NCBI RefSeq assembly: GCF_001571245.1
Contig: NZ_BCTK01000001.1
Location: 1,364,001 to 1,428,000, forward strand
DNA length: 64,000 nt
From: Achromobacter piechaudii NBRC 102461
GTDB taxonomy: Bacteria > Pseudomonadota > Gammaproteobacteria > Burkholderiales > Burkholderiaceae_B
Direction of reading: 5' to 3'
In this document: positions 60,041 to 64,000 of the stretch, in pieces
How positions within the stretch are numbered: position 1 is the first letter of the stretch
Layout: each line of letters opens with the position of its first letter
Position numbers and translations under genes: made by a program
The notes under the pieces: model-generated
The model's database searches: none
Told to the model about the DNA's origin: nothing
Seen by the model: the letters and a program-made list of their open reading frames with translations, nothing else

Positions 60041-61189
60041 ATGCACGTCGATCTCTACACCCTATATCTCCTAGTCATCGGGACGCTGCTCGCCAGCGCC
60101 GGCATGACCTATTGGGAATACCGGACCAACGCCAAACGCGGCCGGTCTTTGGGCCTGCTGGCAGCGGGCTTCGCCACCATCGCCGCCGGCTGTACCGTGA
60201 CGCTGCTGCGCGGCTACCTGCCGGCCGCGGTGGGCCCCGGCTTAAGCAATCTGCTCATCCTTGGCGGTTACCTGCTTGTGCTGCAAGGCGTCGCGGCCTT
60301 CAACGACCGCCGCTACCGCGCCGGGCCAATCGCGCTGCTGATCGTCATGGCCCTGATCTGGATCGTCGCCGGCACGCGCTGGCAAGGCGTGGTCTGGAGC
60401 TACGTCAGCGCGGCGCCCATCGCCGCCGTGGCCGCGCTGACCGCTTGGGAAATGTGGCGCTGCGCGCCGCTGAAAGCGCTGGCCCCGCGCCGCTTCGTCG
60501 TCGCCATCACCGGCATTCATGCGCTGTTCTACGCGTTCAGGGCGCTGCTGCTGCCGGGGCTGGTCAGCCTGTATGGTGCGTCCGCGCAACTGGCGGCAAG
60601 CAACATCACCATGTACGAAGGCGTGCTGTATTCCGTCCTGCTGCCCATGGCGCTGCTCAAGCTGGTGCGTGAAGAAGCGCACGGCCAACTGGTGCGCGAA
60701 TCGCAAACCGACTACCTGACCCGGCTGGGCAACCGCCGCTGGTTCTTCGAAGAGGGAGCCCGGCTGTTGCGGGCTCATGGCGCGCAAGGCCCGGTGGCCG
60801 TGCTGGCCTTCGACCTGGATCACTTCAAATCCATCAACGACCGGCATGGGCATCAGGCCGGCGACCAAGTGCTGAAGGTGTTTGCCGACATCGCGCAGGA
60901 AGTGGCCGGGCCGAACGTGCTGCTGGCGCGCATCGGTGGCGAAGAATTCGCCGCGCTGCTGATGGGCGACGCCGCGCGCCAGGCGCAATCGCTGGGCGAG
61001 TCGGTGGCGCGGCGATTTGCCGGCACCGCCTCCGAGCGCGCCGATCGCAGCGAGATTCGCGCCACGGTCAGCATCGGCCTCGCGCGTTTCGATGACAACG
61101 CGCCGCCGCTGGCTGACAGCCTGGCGGCAGCGGACCGCGCGCTGTATCGCGCCAAATCGCTGGGCGGCAACCGGTTGGAAGTGGCCTAG
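60041..61189 (+). CDS. Membrane-bound diguanylate cyclase (GGDEF)
   Basis: 382 residues. Six or seven transmembrane segments in 1-205 form an unknown sensor. The GGDEF domain spans about 220-380: DYLTRLGNRRWFFE, FDLDHFKSINDRHGHQAGD (metal and substrate residues), the active-site motif RIGGEEFAALL and RALYRAKSLGGNR. The GGEEF form is catalytically competent in the family. It makes cyclic di-GMP from GTP. No EAL domain and no clear RxxD inhibitory site just before GGEEF (NVLLARIGG). Convergent with the aldo/keto reductase. Confidence 0.94.
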   Translation: MHVDLYTLYLLVIGTLLASAGMTYWEYRTNAKRGRSLGLLAAGFATIAAGCTVTLLRGYLPAAVGPGLSNLLILGGYLLVLQGVAAFNDRRYRAGPIALLIVMALIWIVAGTRWQGVVWSYVSAAPIAAVAALTAWEMWRCAPLKALAPRRFVVAITGIHALFYAFRALLLPGLVSLYGASAQLAASNITMYEGVLYSVLLPMALLKLVREEAHGQLVRESQTDYLTRLGNRRWFFEEGARLLRAHGAQGPVAVLAFDLDHFKSINDRHGHQAGDQVLKVFADIAQEVAGPNVLLARIGGEEFAALLMGDAARQAQSLGESVARRFAGTASERADRSEIRATVSIGLARFDDNAPPLADSLAAADRALYRAKSLGGNRLEVA

Positions 61190-61220
61190 CCGCCCGACAC
61201 CGCCCGCTTGGCTCGGGCGC

Positions 61221-62096
61221 CTACGCCGCCTTGCCGGCGATACCGTCCAGCGCGCGCACCGCGTCGGGCGGCAATTGCAGCGCGGCCGCCGCCAGGTTTT
61301 CGCGCAGATGCGCAACCGACGACGTGCCCGGTATGACGAGGATATTGGGCGAGCGTTGCAACAACCACGCGATCGCCACCTGCATCGGCGTCGCACCCAG
61401 GCGCTGGGCCACGTCCGTCAATGTCGCCGACTGCAAGGGGCTGAACCCGCCCAGCGGAAAATACGGCACGTAGGCGATGCCATCGGCGGCCAGCGTGTCG
61501 ATCAGTTCGTCGTCATGCCGATGCGCCAGGTTGTATTGGTTCTGCACGCACACGATGTCGCACAAGCCACGCCCTTCCCGCACCTGCGCGGCCGTGACAT
61601 TGCTCAGGCCGATGTGCCGCACCAGCCCGCGCTGCTGCATCCGCGCCAACGCCGCCAGCGGCTGCGCAATCGAGCCCTCTTCCGGGCCGTGCACGCCGAA
61701 CATGATGCGCAGGTTGACGACCTCCAGCGCGTCCAGCCCCAGATTGCGCAGGTTGTCTTGCACCGCCTGCTCCAACTCGGCGTCGCTGTCCGCGCGTATC
61801 CACGAGGCGTCCTCGCCGCGCCGGGCGCCGATTTTGGTGACCAGCACCAGATCGTCGGGATACGGCGACAAGGCTTCGCGGATGATCCGGTTGGTGACGT
61901 GGGGGCCGTAGAAGTCGCTGGTGTCGATATGGTTCACGCCGCTGGCCACCGCCGCGCGCAGCACGGCCAACGCAGCGTCGTGGTCACGAGGCGGGCCGAA
62001 CACGCCCGGCCCCGCCAGTTGCATCGCGCCATAGCCCAGGCGCTTGACCCGGCGTGAACCGAGTGCGTAGGTGTCTTCGTGCTGAATGGTCGGCAT
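61221..62096 (-). CDS. pdxI: Aldo/keto reductase, PdxI (YdbC)-like pyridoxal reductase
   Basis: 291 residues from an ATG after CAGGAGATCCGGC. The sequence follows Escherichia coli YdbC/PdxI closely from memory: RLGYGAMQLAGPGVFGPPRD, GVNHIDTSDFYGPHVTN with catalytic Asp and Tyr, VLVTKIGARRGEDASW with the Lys, and NILVIPGTSSVAHLRENLAA for NADPH. The usual active-site His after the fourth strand is replaced in VVNLRIMFG, as in PdxI. PdxI reduces pyridoxal to pyridoxine with NADPH. Single gene. Confidence 0.87.
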   Translation of the reverse strand: MPTIQHEDTYALGSRRVKRLGYGAMQLAGPGVFGPPRDHDAALAVLRAAVASGVNHIDTSDFYGPHVTNRIIREALSPYPDDLVLVTKIGARRGEDASWIRADSDAELEQAVQDNLRNLGLDALEVVNLRIMFGVHGPEEGSIAQPLAALARMQQRGLVRHIGLSNVTAAQVREGRGLCDIVCVQNQYNLAHRHDDELIDTLAADGIAYVPYFPLGGFSPLQSATLTDVAQRLGATPMQVAIAWLLQRSPNILVIPGTSSVAHLRENLAAAALQLPPDAVRALDGIAGKAA

Positions 62097-62178
62097 GCCG
62101 GATCTCCTGTCGAAACGAAAAGCTTATACCTTTCCGCCGCCCTGGATAATCAGGCAAGCCGATGCGCCATGCTGCGCC

Positions 62179-64000
62179 TTATCGGCCGTCCGCCAGCGCT
62201 TGTTCGCTCGCAGGAATCAGCTGGATATCGTCGCTGCCATCGCGTTCAAGCTGCGCCACCAACCCCAGTTCCCAGTCCAGATAGTCCCGAAACCCTGCGT
62301 CGCGCGCCGTCAGATCATCGAAGAGATACGGGCTGATGGCCTGATCGTCGTCGCCCGTCAGCACGCCCTCGGCGCCCGTCGCCAGCGCCAGCCCCTGCGC
62401 CTTCCACGCCCGCGTTCCGCCCAGCAGCGCCTGCACCGTGTGCTTGCCCTGCCACGCCAGCTCGGCCGCCACCACGCTAGCCAGCACGCCGTCCGACGAG
62501 GTCAGCACCACTGTGCGGCGTTCGTCCGGAGACAGGAATCGCGCCAGCCCGTCCGGCGCGGCAAACCGTGAGCCGGGCACGTGGCCGCGCTCGTACGCCA
62601 CCCGCGATTCCACGTCGAAGACGATCGCCGCATCCGCATCCAGCGCGGCGCGCAGCGCCTGCGGCCGCACGCTGACCGCCTCGGGCCGGTGACGCAGCAC
62701 GCGGCGCGGCTCGGGACCCGTTTGCAACGCAGCCAGCTCGGGCGGCCGATACAGGTACACCTCGACAGCCCCCAGCTGCGCGAGCCACGCACCCGTGGTC
62801 AGCGCACGCACGCCGTCCCAGTCGACCAGCACCACGCGCGCACGGCGCGTGGCCAAGTACTCGTCGGTGGCCTGCACCAGCTGGCCGCCCGGCGCCCAAC
62901 GCCAACCTTCCAGATGGCCGGCTTCATATTCCTCACGCGTGCGCACGTCGAACTTGTACAGCGTGCGCGCGCCCTGCTCCGACTCGAATGCCTGCAAGCC
63001 TGCCGTATCGACATAGCTGATGCCAGCAAGCCGGGCGACCTCGCTGGCTTGCTGCCGCGCCGCATCCCGCGACGCCTGGCCGGGCTCGGGCAGATCGGCC
63101 TGACGCCCATAGGCAAGTTCCCGACCCGACAGCAGCCATTGCATCGTGCCATTGCGCAACGACGCGACGCGATTCGGAATGCCCGCGTCGATCAATGTCT
63201 GCGCGCCCACGATGCTACGCGTACGACCGGCGCAATTGACCACCACGAAGGTGTTCGGATCCGGCGCCAGTTCGCGAATGCGATAAACGAGTTCAGCGCC
63301 CGGCAGGCTATGCGAGAACGGCAACGTGAAGTGATGGAATTCTTCCGGCGTGCGGCTGTCCACCACCACGATGTCGTCACCGCGCGCGACACGTTCGTGC
63401 AGCTCGTCCACGTCGATCCACGGCGTATGTTTTTCGTGCTCGATGACTTCGCCAAAGGCCTTGCTGGGCACGTTGGTGCCTGAGAACAGCTCATACCCGG
63501 CGTCCGCCCAACCTGACGTACCACCCGCCAGCACGGACACGTTCGTCCAACCCAGCCGCGTCAGCTTGGCGGCGGCCTGATGGGCCAGCGATTCGTCGTC
63601 GTCCACCAGCACCACCGGCGTATCGCGGCGCGGCACGAGGCGGTCGGCCAGTAATTCAAGCCGCCACAACGGCGCGGGCACCGCGTGCAGCAGATGGCGC
63701 CGCGCATACCGGCCCGCCTCGCGCACGTCCAGCACGGCGATTTCAGCGTCGCTTTGCAACGCCTCTTGCAACGCTTGGGGCGACAGGCGCGCATGATAGA
63801 TCGCGGCAGGCGGCGAGAACGTGCGGTACGTGCCGCCCGCCGTGCTCTCAAACACCACGCGCGCATGCAACCGGTCCAGCGCCAGCCCATAGAAATGCAG
63901 ATGCGCGCCCGCCTCATCGCCCACCAGTTCGATGGTATGCACCTCGTGCGGCTCCAGCACGATGGATGCGCCCGGCCCGACATCCACGCGGCGCACGGGC
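62179..64000 (-). CDS. Cupin (cysteine-dioxygenase-like) / multi-rhodanese protein, 5' partial
   Basis: The frame runs past the window edge, so the N-terminus is missing. About 607 residues are present. The first visible part (GASIVLEPHEVHTIELVG, AHLHFYGLALDRL) is the end of a cupin of the cysteine-dioxygenase type. Four rhodanese-like modules follow. Only the second has the active-site cysteine (VVVNCAGRTRS); the others read LVDDDESL, LVDWDGVR and LTSSDGVL at that place. Such proteins are linked to sulfur or thiol handling. The last 60 residues (SPYLFDDLTARDAGFRDYLDWELGL) form a conserved-looking tail. Confidence 0.88.
   Translation of the reverse strand, partial: PVRRVDVGPGASIVLEPHEVHTIELVGDEAGAHLHFYGLALDRLHARVVFESTAGGTYRTFSPPAAIYHARLSPQALQEALQSDAEIAVLDVREAGRYARRHLLHAVPAPLWRLELLADRLVPRRDTPVVLVDDDESLAHQAAAKLTRLGWTNVSVLAGGTSGWADAGYELFSGTNVPSKAFGEVIEHEKHTPWIDVDELHERVARGDDIVVVDSRTPEEFHHFTLPFSHSLPGAELVYRIRELAPDPNTFVVVNCAGRTRSIVGAQTLIDAGIPNRVASLRNGTMQWLLSGRELAYGRQADLPEPGQASRDAARQQASEVARLAGISYVDTAGLQAFESEQGARTLYKFDVRTREEYEAGHLEGWRWAPGGQLVQATDEYLATRRARVVLVDWDGVRALTTGAWLAQLGAVEVYLYRPPELAALQTGPEPRRVLRHRPEAVSVRPQALRAALDADAAIVFDVESRVAYERGHVPGSRFAAPDGLARFLSPDERRTVVLTSSDGVLASVVAAELAWQGKHTVQALLGGTRAWKAQGLALATGAEGVLTGDDDQAISPYLFDDLTARDAGFRDYLDWELGLVAQLERDGSDDIQLIPASEQALADGR

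Overview
The window is GC-rich DNA that reads like the chromosome of a betaproteobacterium of the Bordetella/Achromobacter group (Burkholderiales, Alcaligenaceae). The evidence is two orphan Bug-type solute receptors, monomeric NADP isocitrate dehydrogenase, FecI/FecR control of a TonB receptor, many LysR/GntR regulators and a very high third-position GC. No rRNA, tRNA, CRISPR array, transposase or phage gene was recognised. The genus is an inference.

Layout. 1-3.9 kb: end of an MFS exporter, a cyclic-nucleotide-binding flavoprotein, an AraC regulator and a small secreted protein. 4-10.6 kb: aldarate (galactarate/glucarate) catabolism, with a Bug receptor, an SMP-30 lactonase and galactarate dehydratase on the minus strand, divergent from kdgD and 2,5-dioxovalerate dehydrogenase. 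10.7-14.8 kb: FecI-type sigma factor, FecR and a TonB siderophore receptor behind a Fur-box-like site. 14.8-20.9 kb: a signalling cluster of hybrid kinase, CheR, CheB and receiver-kinase. 21.1-26.9 kb: a second aldarate locus (Bug receptor divergent from a near-identical kdgD copy, and an FCD-type GntR regulator), interrupted by a lower-GC block of LysR, unknown protein and metallo-hydrolase. 27.3-32.8 kb: amino-acid ABC transporter operon containing an aminotransferase. 34.1-38.4 kb: ilvA with a leader-peptide attenuator, divergent from isocitrate dehydrogenase. 38.5-44 kb: ArnT-like glycosyltransferase, FetAB-like exporter and a glutamine-type ABC transporter. 44.2-51.9 kb: an Lgt/TlpA fusion, then a carboxylate-degradation cluster (DUF35 protein, thiolase-like protein, MHS transporter, acyl-CoA ligase, divergent LysR) and a metallo-beta-lactamase-fold protein without its metal ligands. 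51.9-64 kb: argC and LysR, MarR, HPP-CBS membrane protein, a two-component system with a GlcG/HbpS-like secreted protein, a possible PD-(D/E)XK protein, a diguanylate cyclase, a pyridoxal-reductase-like aldo/keto reductase and a multi-rhodanese protein cut by the window edge.

How it works together. The two aldarate loci form one pathway: lactone opening, galactarate dehydration, KdgD decarboxylation/dehydration to 2,5-dioxopentanoate, then oxidation to 2-oxoglutarate. They share a DNA motif (core GTTGTNNNATGAC, flanked by TGTATG/CATACA) found in both divergent promoter regions; a related palindrome lies before the GntR gene. This makes the GntR protein the likely common regulator. Two other control circuits can be read directly: an isoleucine-rich leader peptide plus terminator before ilvA, and a TCCGTA-N4-TACGGA palindrome both before the histidine kinase gene and before the secreted protein that follows its response regulator.
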